From contig DATBRC010000015.1 of NCBI GenBank assembly GCA_036560485.1, positions 1 to 64,000 on the forward strand: a DNA stretch of 64,000 nucleotides, given 5' to 3'. Source of the DNA: DATBRC01 sp036560485. GTDB lineage: Bacteria > Pseudomonadota > Gammaproteobacteria > Burkholderiales > Burkholderiaceae_D. Numbering within the stretch: the stretch's first letter is position 1; each line of letters opens with the position of its first letter. Both the position numbers and the translations under genes were made by a program. Below, piece after piece: positions 26,012 to 35,558 of the stretch. Under the pieces are notes generated by a model. It was not told the DNA's origin. It made no database searches and worked only from the letters and a program-made list of their open reading frames with translations.

Positions 26012-27586
26012 TTATTTCACGACAGGCGGAATTTCAAAAGTATGAAACGGTGCAGGACTCGGCACAGTCCATTCCAATCCATCGGCGCCTGGCCAGGGTT
26101 TAGCCGGCGCTTTTTCCCCGCCTTTAATGGCGGGGATGACGACAGCAAATAAAAAATACACTTGCGACAATCCGAACAGGAAAGCGCCGACCGAAACCAG
26201 CATGTTGAAATCGGTGAACTGTGCTGGATAATCAGCGTAACGGCGCGGCATGCCGGCAAGACCGAGAAAATGCATCGGGAAAAAAGTAACGTTCACCCAC
26301 ACCAGTGAATTCCAAAAATGGAATTTTCCGCGCCACTCGTTATACATGTGGCCAGTCCACTTTGGCACCCAGTAATAGAAGCCTGAAAATATTGCGAACA
26401 AGGAACCGGCCACCAACACATAGTGGAAATGTGCGACGACGTAATAGGTGTCCTGTGCCTGCACGTCAAATGGCGCCACTGCAAGGATGAGACCGGATAA
26501 TCCGCCGATCGTAAATACCCAGATGAATCCGACTGCAAACAGCATCGGCGTCTCGAAACTCATCGCGCCTTTCCACATCGTCGCCACCCAATTAAAAACC
26601 TTCACGCCGGTCGGCACTGCAACCAGCATCGTCGAATACATGAAGAACAGTTGCCCAGTCACCGGCATGCCTGTGGTGAACATGTGGTGGGCCCATACGA
26701 TAAAAGAAATGATCGCAATTGCTGCGGTTGCATAGACCATCGATGAATAACCAAATAATGGTTTGCCGGAAAACGCCGGGATCACATGCGACATGATGCC
26801 GAATGCCGGCAGAATCATGATGTACACCTCGGGATGTCCAAAGAACCAGAAGACATGCTGATACATGACAGGATCACCGCCGCCTGCTGCATTGAAAAAG
26901 GTGGTGCCGAAATGGCGGTCGGTCAATATCATTGTCACAGCACCTGCCAGCACCGGCATGACCGCAATCAACAGGTAGGCGGTAATCAACCAGGTCCAGC
27001 AGAACATCGGCATCTTCATCAACGTCATGCCGGGTGCGCGCATGTTCAGCAGCGTCGTGATGATATTGATGGCGCCCATGATCGATGATATGCCCATCAA
27101 ATGGATTGCAAAGATCGTCAAGTCCATGCCTACACCCATTTGCACTGATAGCGGTGGATACATCGTCCACCCTGCAGCAGCGGAGCCGCCGCTGACGAAA
27201 AATGAACTGACAAGTAACAATGCGGCAGGCGGAAGCAACCAGAAAGAAGAATTATTCATCCGCGCAAAAGCCATATCCGGTGCACCAATTTGCAATGGAA
27301 TCATCCAGTTTGCAAAACCGACGAAGGCGGGCATGATTGCGCCAAAAATCATCATCAATCCATGCATGGTCACGAACTGGTTATACAACTCCGGCTCAAA
27401 GAATTGCAAACCAGGTTGGAATAATTCAGAGCGAATCAACAGTGCAAGAATGCCGCCCATCATGAACATGACAAGAGAAAACCACAAATACATCGTGCCG
27501 ATATCCTTGTGGTTGGTCGCATTAAGCCATCGGCTCCATCCATGCGGATGGGCGTGCATGTGAATGGCTTCGGCAGTGGTACTCAT
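26012..27586 (-). CDS. ctaD: aa3-type cytochrome c oxidase subunit I, stand-alone copy
   Basis: The 524-residue protein has the twelve-helix haem-copper oxidase subunit I pattern. It shows His75 as a haem ligand, FWFFGHPEVYI (CuB His, the cross-linked Tyr and the proton-path Glu), AHHMFTTG (two further CuB His), the K-channel Lys in PTGVKVFNW and VVAHFHYVLVAGS for the two haem ligands. All catalytic residues are present, as in A1-type oxidases. No subunit II, III or assembly gene is adjacent, unlike a typical cta operon; only DUF2244 follows. It could be an extra copy using subunits encoded elsewhere. The CuA cupredoxin at 1652 is too far to be a likely partner. Confidence 0.95.
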   Translation of the reverse strand: MSTTAEAIHMHAHPHGWSRWLNATNHKDIGTMYLWFSLVMFMMGGILALLIRSELFQPGLQFFEPELYNQFVTMHGLMMIFGAIMPAFVGFANWMIPLQIGAPDMAFARMNNSSFWLLPPAALLLVSSFFVSGGSAAAGWTMYPPLSVQMGVGMDLTIFAIHLMGISSIMGAINIITTLLNMRAPGMTLMKMPMFCWTWLITAYLLIAVMPVLAGAVTMILTDRHFGTTFFNAAGGGDPVMYQHVFWFFGHPEVYIMILPAFGIMSHVIPAFSGKPLFGYSSMVYATAAIAIISFIVWAHHMFTTGMPVTGQLFFMYSTMLVAVPTGVKVFNWVATMWKGAMSFETPMLFAVGFIWVFTIGGLSGLILAVAPFDVQAQDTYYVVAHFHYVLVAGSLFAIFSGFYYWVPKWTGHMYNEWRGKFHFWNSLVWVNVTFFPMHFLGLAGMPRRYADYPAQFTDFNMLVSVGAFLFGLSQVYFLFAVVIPAIKGGEKAPAKPWPGADGLEWTVPSPAPFHTFEIPPVVK

Positions 27587-27890
27587 CTGTTCTCCTGAAA
27601 GAATTTATTTCCTTGATGGCAGAATTTTTCAATGCCTTATATATCTATACCTGCGCTGCATCCATTTAAGAAATTCGACAAAATTCCAATGAATGAAATC
27701 CGGCATGCAGTAATCAATGAACGTAACTTTGTGCATCATCAAACCGGATAAGGTGTGTGATGCTCGTTCTTATGCGCATAGTGATTGCGCTGTCATCATT
27801 ATTGATTACAGACAATTGCAGTGATCGCTATTTATTTAAAACCGGATTAAGCATTGGCAATAAGCAGGTGGCAATTTTTTGCGATGATTC
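27587..27890. other. Intergenic region between divergent ctaD and NRAMP genes
   Basis: About 300 bases that must carry both promoters. I see no manganese-type riboswitch, no clear operator and no gene here. Confidence 0.5.
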
Positions 27891-29186
27891 ATGGTGAAAG
27901 TTACTCATACATATCAGCACGCCATGAAGCGCATCATTTCGTTTTTCAAAAAACTCGGGCCGGGTTTTATCACTGGCGTATCCGACGATGATCCGAGCGG
28001 GATTGCCACTTATTCCCAAGCGGGTGCGCAATTCGGCACGTCAATGTTGTGGCTCGCTTTCTTCTCTTTTCCGCTCATGCTTGCAATACAGGAAATCAGT
28101 GCGCGCATCGGTCGCGTTACGGGCCACGGCTTGGCAGGAAATATGCGGCGTCACTATTCGCGCCCGCTGCTTTATTTTATTGTGCTACTTCTTTTTGTTG
28201 CGAATACGCTGAATGTTGGCGCTGATATTGGAGCCATGGCAGCGTCACTTGAACTGCTTGCAGGGAAGGATCGCTTTCATATTTTTCCTTTGATCTTTGG
28301 TGCAGTTTCACTGTTGGCACCAGTTTGTCTCTCTTATCGCTCGTACAGTTCAGTATTGAAATGGGTCAGCTTTAGTGTCTTTTCGTATGTTGGTGTAGTT
28401 TTTTTTATTCAGGTTCCATGGCAAGACGTATTGCACGATACATTGCTGCCTGCGATATCGCTCACGGATGATTACCTGATGATGCTGGTCGCCGTGCTCG
28501 GCACGACCATCAGCCCCTATCTATTCTTTTGGCAATCATCGCTGGAGGTGGAAGAACAACATGTCACACCTGGAGAGGAGCCGCTGAAGACAGCACCTCA
28601 ACAAGCTTCCAGCCAACTTGGAAAAATTCGTGCAGATACTTATACCGGCATGGCTGTTTCCAACACGATTATGTTCTTCATTATTTTGACGGCAGCATTG
28701 ACTTTGCACGCGCATCACATCACGGATATTCAGACGACGACGCAAGCAGCGGAAGCGCTTCGGCCTATCGCAGGGAAATTCGCGTTCTTTTTGTTTGCGA
28801 TGGGGATTATCGGCACCGGGCTTCTTGCTGTGCCGGTGCTTGCAGGCTCAGCCGGCTATGCGATCGGCGAAGCATGTAAATGGACCACCGGCTTCGACAA
28901 AGAAATTTTTCAGGCCAAGGGATTTTATTTGATTATCACGGTATCAACGGCTATTGGCATCGGCTTGAATTTTATACGGATCGATCCAATCAAGGCGCTG
29001 ATTTGGGTCGCCTTCATCAATGGGGGCATCTCCGTCCCGATCCTTGCCGCATTGATGTTGATGGCAACGAGCCCCAGAATCATGGGGGCGTTCGTTATTC
29101 CGCGCTGGTTATCTATTACAGGATGGTTGACGACCATGGCAATGGTGGCGGCTTCTGCCATGCTGATCTTTAATCTGAGTAAGTGA
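27891..29186 (+). CDS. NRAMP-related metal-ion transporter with altered ion-site motifs
   Basis: The 431-residue protein has about eleven membrane helices in the NRAMP/LeuT-like arrangement. The first-helix motif reads DDDPSG (Asp34-Gly37) instead of DPGN. The sixth-helix motif reads ISPYLFFWQSS (residues 207-217) instead of the canonical MPHN. The Met that selects transition metals is therefore absent, as in the divergent NRAMP-related group. Metal selectivity, or whether it moves metals at all, is open. An ATG at 27924 would shorten it by eleven residues and may be the real start. It is divergent from the oxidase subunit I gene. Confidence 0.85.
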   Translation: MVKVTHTYQHAMKRIISFFKKLGPGFITGVSDDDPSGIATYSQAGAQFGTSMLWLAFFSFPLMLAIQEISARIGRVTGHGLAGNMRRHYSRPLLYFIVLLLFVANTLNVGADIGAMAASLELLAGKDRFHIFPLIFGAVSLLAPVCLSYRSYSSVLKWVSFSVFSYVGVVFFIQVPWQDVLHDTLLPAISLTDDYLMMLVAVLGTTISPYLFFWQSSLEVEEQHVTPGEEPLKTAPQQASSQLGKIRADTYTGMAVSNTIMFFIILTAALTLHAHHITDIQTTTQAAEALRPIAGKFAFFLFAMGIIGTGLLAVPVLAGSAGYAIGEACKWTTGFDKEIFQAKGFYLIITVSTAIGIGLNFIRIDPIKALIWVAFINGGISVPILAALMLMATSPRIMGAFVIPRWLSITGWLTTMAMVAASAMLIFNLSK

Positions 29187-29282
29187 TGGACGCACATGGT
29201 ATGTGAATTTTTGCTGCTGTCCTGAACGTGACTTGCCAATACATTCTGCACACTGTTGAAAGGGATATTCGAAGGAAATACC

Positions 29283-29302
29283 CATCCCATAAACATGGGA
29301 TG
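29283..29302. other. Small perfect hairpin downstream of the NRAMP gene
   Basis: CATCCCAT-aaac-ATGGGATG forms an 8-bp stem between the NRAMP gene and the next gene. No T-run follows on either strand, so a terminator role is uncertain; it may be a binding site or chance. Confidence 0.3.
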
Positions 29303-29428
29303 TGCAAACTGACGATTGCCCTTTACACTCCTGACAACTTAACGCTCCATTTAACTTGGTACGGGAATGGCATTTGATACATTCGAGTATCGGTCATAGT
29401 CGATAGTCAATCTTTAATTTGGAATGGC

Positions 29429-31717
29429 ATGGAATCACTAACATTACATAAAACAGCCGGGTTTTTTGTTGTAACCGTCTTGATTGGGATACTGGCCGGA
29501 TGCGGCGGTGGCGGAGGTGCCGGTGGTTACTCAGCCGGGCCAAGTGCTCCAGCTACGACCACCTCAACCTTTCATACCACCACGTCTACGACTACCACGA
29601 CAACCTTAGTGACCGGCACTTGCTTTGGCACACCGACTTCTGCACCTGCCGCGATCATCTTGCCGCCTTCTGTTCCACAGCCTGTTGTTGCCGGCACCGA
29701 TATCGTCGGCGTTAATTTGCAAAATACCCGAAGCGCCAATATCGGTGCGCATGTATTTACCTTTGGTCAGATATTCAAAAGTGGGCAGGTACAACCCACC
29801 GATACGCTGGTCGCCCATATGACCGGTATCGGCACCCCCGCTCAGGTCCAACTCGATACACTGGCAACCTGGCCGGATGGCTCGGTCAAGTTGGGTGCGA
29901 TCACCTTGACGACCCCGATCATGTGCGCCACATCAACGCTGCCTGTATTGCTTTCTAAAATCGCAGGGAGCGGAACAACGCCCGTCGATTTGGCGAACGC
30001 ACCAATCAATTTGAGCGTGTCGATGACGTTCACCAGTGGACAGTACACCGGTACGCAAACGGTCGATCTCGGCGCAGCGCTGAGAACAGCGCTGGCCGGC
30101 AGCCCGGACTATTGGCTACGCGGCCCGCTCGCCACGCAGGCGCGTGTCGACGTGCCGCTCAGCGGCGGTGCATTGCATTTGACGGCGGATGTCACCTACT
30201 ATGCCGATGGCTCCGCTACTGCGGATGTGCAGTTCAACAATGATCTCACTACGATCCTGCCACAAAGCGGCAGCAATAATCCGCAAGCCGCATTACCTGC
30301 GCTGCAATATGATGCAACGGTTACTTTTCAGGGAACGCCAACCAACTACAGCATTAATCAGGTTCAGTATTCAGACTGGCATGTGGTATTAAACTCTGCC
30401 GGTGCTCCGGTATTGAACGTCTCGTCCAGCTCCCCACCTGCCATCAATGTGCAGCAGGATCTGGCCTATCTGGAGCACAGCGGTGCAATTCTGCCCTATG
30501 ACCGCACAACCGGTGTCGCAAATCAGCCAACGCAATATGGCAACGCATTCTATTCCATAGCGACTGTAACGGCCGTTGCAGGCTTTGGCACACCTTATGC
30601 CATAAACGGCGTAACGCCATCTATGCCGGGAACAGGTGGCCGTGCAGATATCGGTTACACAACCATGTGGAATACAGTGTGGCTATTGACACAGGATCAG
30701 CGCTCGGCCTTAGTGGGCATCGCACAAAGTGATACGTCAGGAGCAGTTCCTTGGAATTACAAGATGGCAAACGGCCGCTGGCTGACACCTAACGATGCCT
30801 CTGCCATTTGGACTGATGGCCGCGGCGGTCCGCACGGTTATACGGATGGTATCGCCAACGTTGCAGACACTTCGATTTGGGTACCCGATACCGCGCATCA
30901 GCCTAATCTCAATTATGTGCCCTACATCATGACCGGCGCGCGATGGAATCTTGATCGCCTGAATGCACAGGCAGCCAACGGAATTACCAGCTCGTGGCCC
31001 GGCGCACGATGCAGGCCAACCTGTGGCACCAACACCGACGATATCGTACTCAATGGAAGCGACCAAATCAGGGCAGAGGCATGGTCAATGCGCGAAATCG
31101 AGGAAGCGGCCTTTATCGGGAAACCTGGATCCTTTGAACAAGGTTACTTTACCCAAGTCGTCACGGATAATTGGAACTATATACAGTCACAGGAGGCGAC
31201 ACTGGCCGCAGCCGGAGGTCAAGTTTATGGATACATCGGCTTCGGGTCTTATGGCAGTCCCACTGCGATACCGGAATGGATGGAAGATTACTTAACCGGC
31301 GTGGCTGTATTAGGAGCGCAAATGGGATCCACTGGAGCTCTCCAATTTATCAACTGGCAAAAAGACAGCTGGCTAACCGGACGGTTTATCGGGACAGGCA
31401 TGAATCCTTATGACGGCTGCAACTACAATTTGATTGCAGGAAATGGCACGATTCCCTATACCACTTGGGGCGCAATCGAAAATGCCACAGTTCTCGCAGG
31501 TGACTCGAATGGTGCCGGAAACAGTAATAACTGGGCGCAAAGCAATGGTGATTACTGCCCATTGGCTCGTGCAGTTTTAGGCGGTGCCCTGACGCTCTAT
31601 CCTGGCGATGCCAACCTGACACAAGCACTCACATGGCTCAATGGTGCCAATGCGCCATACTCGGACCAGAGCAGCTTCCAAAACGATCCGACTTTCAACG
31701 TGGTACCGTTGCAGTAG
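29429..31717 (+). CDS. Large lipoprotein with Thr-rich linker, possibly exo-rhamnogalacturonan-lyase-like
   Basis: The 762-residue protein has a lipoprotein signal with lipobox LAGC (Cys25), a Gly-rich then Thr/Ser-rich linker (about 26-63, low complexity like the S53 linker) and a long beta-rich then helical body. The segment LATWPDGSVKLGAITL and later motifs (YVPYIMTGARWNLDRLN; RAEAWSMREIEEAAFIG) recall the PcRGLX/YetA-like exo-rhamnogalacturonan lyase family, but I am not certain. If right, it would act on plant or microbial polysaccharide at the cell surface. It has no operon partner and no apparent close context. Confidence 0.55.
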   Translation: MESLTLHKTAGFFVVTVLIGILAGCGGGGGAGGYSAGPSAPATTTSTFHTTTSTTTTTTLVTGTCFGTPTSAPAAIILPPSVPQPVVAGTDIVGVNLQNTRSANIGAHVFTFGQIFKSGQVQPTDTLVAHMTGIGTPAQVQLDTLATWPDGSVKLGAITLTTPIMCATSTLPVLLSKIAGSGTTPVDLANAPINLSVSMTFTSGQYTGTQTVDLGAALRTALAGSPDYWLRGPLATQARVDVPLSGGALHLTADVTYYADGSATADVQFNNDLTTILPQSGSNNPQAALPALQYDATVTFQGTPTNYSINQVQYSDWHVVLNSAGAPVLNVSSSSPPAINVQQDLAYLEHSGAILPYDRTTGVANQPTQYGNAFYSIATVTAVAGFGTPYAINGVTPSMPGTGGRADIGYTTMWNTVWLLTQDQRSALVGIAQSDTSGAVPWNYKMANGRWLTPNDASAIWTDGRGGPHGYTDGIANVADTSIWVPDTAHQPNLNYVPYIMTGARWNLDRLNAQAANGITSSWPGARCRPTCGTNTDDIVLNGSDQIRAEAWSMREIEEAAFIGKPGSFEQGYFTQVVTDNWNYIQSQEATLAAAGGQVYGYIGFGSYGSPTAIPEWMEDYLTGVAVLGAQMGSTGALQFINWQKDSWLTGRFIGTGMNPYDGCNYNLIAGNGTIPYTTWGAIENATVLAGDSNGAGNSNNWAQSNGDYCPLARAVLGGALTLYPGDANLTQALTWLNGANAPYSDQSSFQNDPTFNVVPLQ

Positions 31718-31813
31718 TCAGGATTCAGTGATTAAAGTTTAGTGCTGAAGAGAGAACTGGACTTCGCTTTTGTTTTTGCATTAGCTAAAAAAGGCAATGC
31801 AACGTGATCATAT

Positions 31814-32218
31814 TTAATATTTTTTGGTCTTGTAGCGATGGCTCGCCACCATCCTTGTTGACGCAATCAGACTGCTTAAACCCAGTATCAATTCCGTCAA
31901 TTTATCATCGGTCAGCAGCCAGATCTGTGACTGCGGCGCTTCGACACCGGTTGCGGCGGCAATCGCCGGTGCCGCCCATTCCGCTTCCGGCGTCACGTCC
32001 AGCATGACTGCGCCTTCAGCGCTATGCATGTAAATTTCACCGCCGTGGACAAGGCGAAAGCAGACGCCGTATCCCACCGCATTCGGCTGCTTGACGAAGC
32101 GCTGCAAATCCCGGTTGCAGCCATCGACCCAGGCTTCCACATCATAGGTTGTGGTTAAATGAATCCAGGGCCGTTCGGAAGAATCTTCTGGCTGACTTGT
32201 GCTTGTGTCAGAATGCAT
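31814..32218 (-). CDS. Conserved-looking hypothetical protein
   Basis: This 134-residue soluble protein has no signal peptide or membrane helix. The sequence alternates acidic and hydrophobic segments; WIHLTTTYDVEAWVDGCNRD and QIWLLTDDKLTELILGL are the most structured parts. Codon use is like the neighbours. I do not recognise a family. It is divergent from a small secreted protein gene. Confidence 0.5.
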   Translation of the reverse strand: MHSDTSTSQPEDSSERPWIHLTTTYDVEAWVDGCNRDLQRFVKQPNAVGYGVCFRLVHGGEIYMHSAEGAVMLDVTPEAEWAAPAIAAATGVEAPQSQIWLLTDDKLTELILGLSSLIASTRMVASHRYKTKKY

Positions 32219-32339
32219 TATTCTCGGTTGTCCAATTTTAATCGTGGAATCAGTTTACACCGAATGCCGGATGGTCGAGAGCAAGCTTCATCTCAATTTA
32301 AAACGCATTCCATTATCCTAAAACGGAGGATCGATTTTC

Positions 32340-32753
32340 ATGTCGCGTCTATTCATTTTTGTCTTCATTGCATTGGGTCTTTCCATTCCATGCATTGCCC
32401 AAACAACTTCTTCCACTTGCCGAGCCAACGTTGAATGCAAAGGGCTCTTCAATGAGTTGGTGACTGATAAATTCCTTGAGAGATTTCCGCCAGACAAATG
32501 GGAAATCTTTGTCTACGCCGACACCTATGCATTCGGCGATGGTAAAGCAACCTCGCAGGCAGTCGTTGGTGTGGTCCCTGTCTCCACGGGCAAGTTCGTT
32601 TACTTCCCCAATCAAACCAGTTCGCATATCGTGACGACACCGCGTTTGAGCAATGGTTACGACAAGCAGGACGTGGAGCGCAAGACGATCCGCCGTGCGG
32701 TGGAGAAGCTGATGGCCAGCTGTAACGCGCTGAAGAACTGCGATCTGGATTGA
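32340..32753 (+). CDS. Small secreted protein, unknown function
   Basis: The 137-residue protein has a signal peptide (cleavage after IAQ, about residue 21) and four cysteines that could form two disulfides in the periplasm (Cys27, Cys33 and the pair CNALKNC near the end). CGGAGG-like bases stand before the ATG. No family is recognised. It precedes the ABC exporter genes by 123 bp on the same strand, but nothing shows a link. Confidence 0.6.
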   Translation: MSRLFIFVFIALGLSIPCIAQTTSSTCRANVECKGLFNELVTDKFLERFPPDKWEIFVYADTYAFGDGKATSQAVVGVVPVSTGKFVYFPNQTSSHIVTTPRLSNGYDKQDVERKTIRRAVEKLMASCNALKNCDLD

Positions 32754-32876
32754 AAACGTTTGCATGTCACAGGCCGCTTGGCGCCTTCTCGCTGCAGACA
32801 TTTTGTCGGACACCATGCAGAAACGATTTAACTGACATACAATCGGGTCCATCTCATTCCACGGATAGGGAGGGAA

Positions 32877-33803
32877 ATGGAACCGATTGTCTCTGTCAAG
32901 AATCTCACCAAAACATATGCGTCTGGGCTGCATGCGCTCAAGGGCGTCAATCTCGATATCCGCAAGGGCGAGATTCTGGCGCTGCTCGGTCCGAACGGCG
33001 CCGGCAAAACCACGCTGATCAATATCATATGCGGCATCGTCACGCCCAGTAGCGGTCAGATTACCGCAGATGGTTATGACATTTTGTCGCACTATCGCGA
33101 GGCGCGCTCGCTGATCGGTCTGGTGCCGCAGGAATTATCTACCGACGCTTTTGAAAGCGTTTGGGCCACCGTTAATTTCAGTCGCGGCCTGTTCGGCAAG
33201 GCGCCCAATCCTGCGTATATCGAGCAGATACTGCGCGATCTCTCGCTGTGGGACAAGAAGGATGCGAAAATCAGGATGCTGTCGGGTGGCATGAAGCGGC
33301 GCGTGATGATCGCCAAGGCGCTGTCGCACGAACCACGCATTCTCTTTCTGGATGAGCCAACCGCCGGCGTCGATGTTGAATTGCGGCGCGATATGTGGAA
33401 CATCGTGCGGCGTTTGCGGGAAAGCGGTGTCACGATCATCCTGACCACACACTATATTGAAGAAGCCGAAGAAATGGCCGACCGCATCGGCATCATCAGC
33501 AAGGGAGAAATCATCCTGGTGGAAGACAAGGCCGCGCTGATGGAAAAACTCGGCAAGAAGCAATTGACACTTCATCTGCAACATCCGCTGTCGCGTATTC
33601 CGGAAGCCATCGCTTGCCAGCAGCTGGTGCTTTCCGCCGACGGCAATGAGCTGATCTATACCTTCGATACACAAAGCGAGCAAACCGGGATCGCCGAAGT
33701 TCTGCGGCAACTCAGCGAACATGGCATCGATTTCAAGGATCTGCAATCGACACAAAGCTCGTTGGAAGAAATTTTCGTCAATTTGGTGAAGGATCAGTCA
33801 TGA
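32877..33803 (+). CDS. yadG: ABC-2 type exporter ATPase, YadG-like
   Basis: The 308-residue ATPase shows Walker A GPNGAGKTT, signature LSGGMKRR, Walker B ILFLDEPTAGVD and the switch His in TTHYIEEAEE. The C-terminal extension is typical of ABC-2 ATPases of the DrrA/CcmA kind. GGGAGG-like bases precede the ATG. It overlaps the permease gene by 4 bp, so the two are translated together. The E. coli YadGH pair has no proven substrate; drug, lipid or polysaccharide export is possible. Confidence 0.9.
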   Translation: MEPIVSVKNLTKTYASGLHALKGVNLDIRKGEILALLGPNGAGKTTLINIICGIVTPSSGQITADGYDILSHYREARSLIGLVPQELSTDAFESVWATVNFSRGLFGKAPNPAYIEQILRDLSLWDKKDAKIRMLSGGMKRRVMIAKALSHEPRILFLDEPTAGVDVELRRDMWNIVRRLRESGVTIILTTHYIEEAEEMADRIGIISKGEIILVEDKAALMEKLGKKQLTLHLQHPLSRIPEAIACQQLVLSADGNELIYTFDTQSEQTGIAEVLRQLSEHGIDFKDLQSTQSSLEEIFVNLVKDQS

Positions 33804-34561
33804 ATATCCATGCGATTCGAGCGATCTACAAATTCGAAATGGCACGTGCGTGGCGCACGCTGATGCAAAGCATCGCATCGCCGGTGATTTCGACATCGTT
33901 GTACTTCATCGTGTTCGGCGCAGCAATTGGAACGCGCATGGTGCAGGTGGAAGGTGTCAGTTACGGCGCGTTCATTGTGCCGGGCTTGTTGATGCTAACA
34001 TTGATGACACAGAGTATCTCCAACGCATCGTTCGGCATTTACATGCCGCGATTTACCGGCACGATTTACGAGCTGCTTTCCTCACCTGTTTCATACGTGG
34101 AGATCGTGATCGGTTATGTTGGTGCCGCTGCATCGAAGTCTGTCGTTCTTGGGTTGTTGATATTGGTGACTGCACGGTTCTTTGTCAGCTACGAGATCGC
34201 GCATCCGGTTTGGATGGCTGCCTTTCTTTTGTTATCGGCAATTGCATTCAGCTTGTTCGGTTTTATCATCGGCGTCTGGGCTGATGGCTTTGAAAAATTG
34301 CAGATCATTCCGCTGATGATTGTGACGCCGTTGGCTTTCCTCGGCGGCAGCTTCTATTCGATCAGCATGCTGCCGCCAGTGTGGCAGAAAATCGCGTTGT
34401 TCAATCCGGTGGTCTACCTGATCAGCGGTTTTCGATGGAGTTTCTATGGAATCGCGGATGTGAGTGTCGGCATCAGTCTGGGAATGACGCTCATTTTTCT
34501 TGCAATGTGCATGACCGCTGTGTGGTGGATATTTAAAACAGGTTACCGAATCAAGTCGTAA
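33800..34561 (+). CDS. yadH: ABC-2 type exporter permease, YadH-like
   Basis: The 253-residue protein has six hydrophobic segments in the ABC-2 membrane-domain pattern with the typical PLAFLGGSFYSISMLP and FNPVVYLISGFRW motifs before the last helices. It follows the ATPase with a 4-bp overlap and is closed by a hairpin. The pair makes a complete exporter (two permeases plus two ATPases). The substrate is unknown. Confidence 0.9.
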   Translation: MNIHAIRAIYKFEMARAWRTLMQSIASPVISTSLYFIVFGAAIGTRMVQVEGVSYGAFIVPGLLMLTLMTQSISNASFGIYMPRFTGTIYELLSSPVSYVEIVIGYVGAAASKSVVLGLLILVTARFFVSYEIAHPVWMAAFLLLSAIAFSLFGFIIGVWADGFEKLQIIPLMIVTPLAFLGGSFYSISMLPPVWQKIALFNPVVYLISGFRWSFYGIADVSVGISLGMTLIFLAMCMTAVWWIFKTGYRIKS

Positions 34562-34567
34562 AGTATC

Positions 34568-34624
34568 GGCTGCTGATGCGAATAAAATCTCTGATCTTTC
34601 CCGCAGCAGCAGCCTCTATTTTTT
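34568..34624 (+). terminator. Probable terminator of the yadGH-like pair
   Basis: GGCTGCTG (34568-34575) pairs with CAGCAGCC (34607-34614) across a 31-base loop, and TCTATTTTTT follows. The long loop lowers confidence. The T-run overlaps the stop region of the convergent HD gene. Confidence 0.5.
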
Positions 34625-35558
34625 ATGCTTGCTTTGAGGTTGTCACTGCCTGTCGACGCAGCGATTCGGTCAGGCGATCATCATCGAGAATCTTCTGCAA
34701 ATATTCTATGTTACGTTCAATCGCCTGCAGATAAGGATTCTCACCGCCAAACAAAGGTTCGAGCGAATGGTATATCTCCCCGAAATCTTCAGTGAGGCGC
34801 TTCTTGACCATCTCGGCGTAGAACAATGGTGTTTTGCGTAGCAGGTCATAGCCAGAATCGTAAAGAACACGCATGCTGCCATCAGGATTTTTCGCTTTGG
34901 CCAAACCACCGAGTTCGAACTCTTCATATAAATAGTCGCGGCATCTTTCGAGATAAACGCGGTCTGCCATTTGCGCAATCAAATCAGCAGTGCCGATCAG
35001 ACTGCCAAGTTGCCGGTCCAGTGGATCCTTCAGACGGATCTCGTTGATCGGAATTTCATAGCCTGTGAAGTGAATCAGTTTTACAGCGCGCCTGGCCCAC
35101 GCTTCATGTTGCTCTTGCTTGAGGAAGTGCGTCAAGAAACGGCCGCCGCGGGAAACGTGAACCAATGTGTATTGCGCGCCATGCCAGCATTTCTGATCGC
35201 GTCGCCGACGGATATATCCGGCATCGTGATACAACGCGACGATGATGCCGAGCGTCAGCCGTTCCGCACCGAAGCGACTACCGTTGTGATGGAGGCTTTC
35301 ATGCCCGGCCAGCAGGCGTGCTGTCGCAAGCGTCACGTCAAGTGCATGCTGCATGTCGTGATACATGGTTTCGCATCGATGATAGCCTGGCAGCGTGCCG
35401 GTATACAACTGGGCAAATACCGAGAAAGCATGTTCGATCAGAGGTCTGTCTACGCCGGCATCTGCAGCGCACAGCAAGCCGCACACCTCGTCGCAGACCT
35501 GTTTGGGATCTGCAAGGTTGATGCGCTTGGTGACATCCATGTGCTCCAGTGCCTGCAT
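34623..35558 (-). CDS. HD-domain metal-dependent phosphohydrolase
   Basis: The 311-residue protein has an HD fold: metal-binding HDMQHALDVT, the His-Asp pair in ALYHDAGYI, a later His in LIHFTGYE and GTADLIAQMADRVYLER, as in predicted HD phosphodiesterases related to the eukaryotic cyclic-nucleotide enzymes. All metal ligands appear intact. Substrates of this group are rarely known; cyclic nucleotides, (p)ppGpp or nucleotides are possible. GGAGAC precedes the ATG at 35558. It stands alone, convergent with the ABC exporter. Confidence 0.8.
   Translation of the reverse strand: MQALEHMDVTKRINLADPKQVCDEVCGLLCAADAGVDRPLIEHAFSVFAQLYTGTLPGYHRCETMYHDMQHALDVTLATARLLAGHESLHHNGSRFGAERLTLGIIVALYHDAGYIRRRRDQKCWHGAQYTLVHVSRGGRFLTHFLKQEQHEAWARRAVKLIHFTGYEIPINEIRLKDPLDRQLGSLIGTADLIAQMADRVYLERCRDYLYEEFELGGLAKAKNPDGSMRVLYDSGYDLLRKTPLFYAEMVKKRLTEDFGEIYHSLEPLFGGENPYLQAIERNIEYLQKILDDDRLTESLRRQAVTTSKQA

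Noticed and set aside
27587..27890. Metal-responsive riboswitch upstream of the NRAMP-like gene
   Set aside because: No conserved aptamer core was found by eye in this region.
32349..33092. Leftward frame overlapping the small secreted protein and the ABC ATPase
   Set aside because: It is antisense to genes with strong motifs and shows no recognisable domain.
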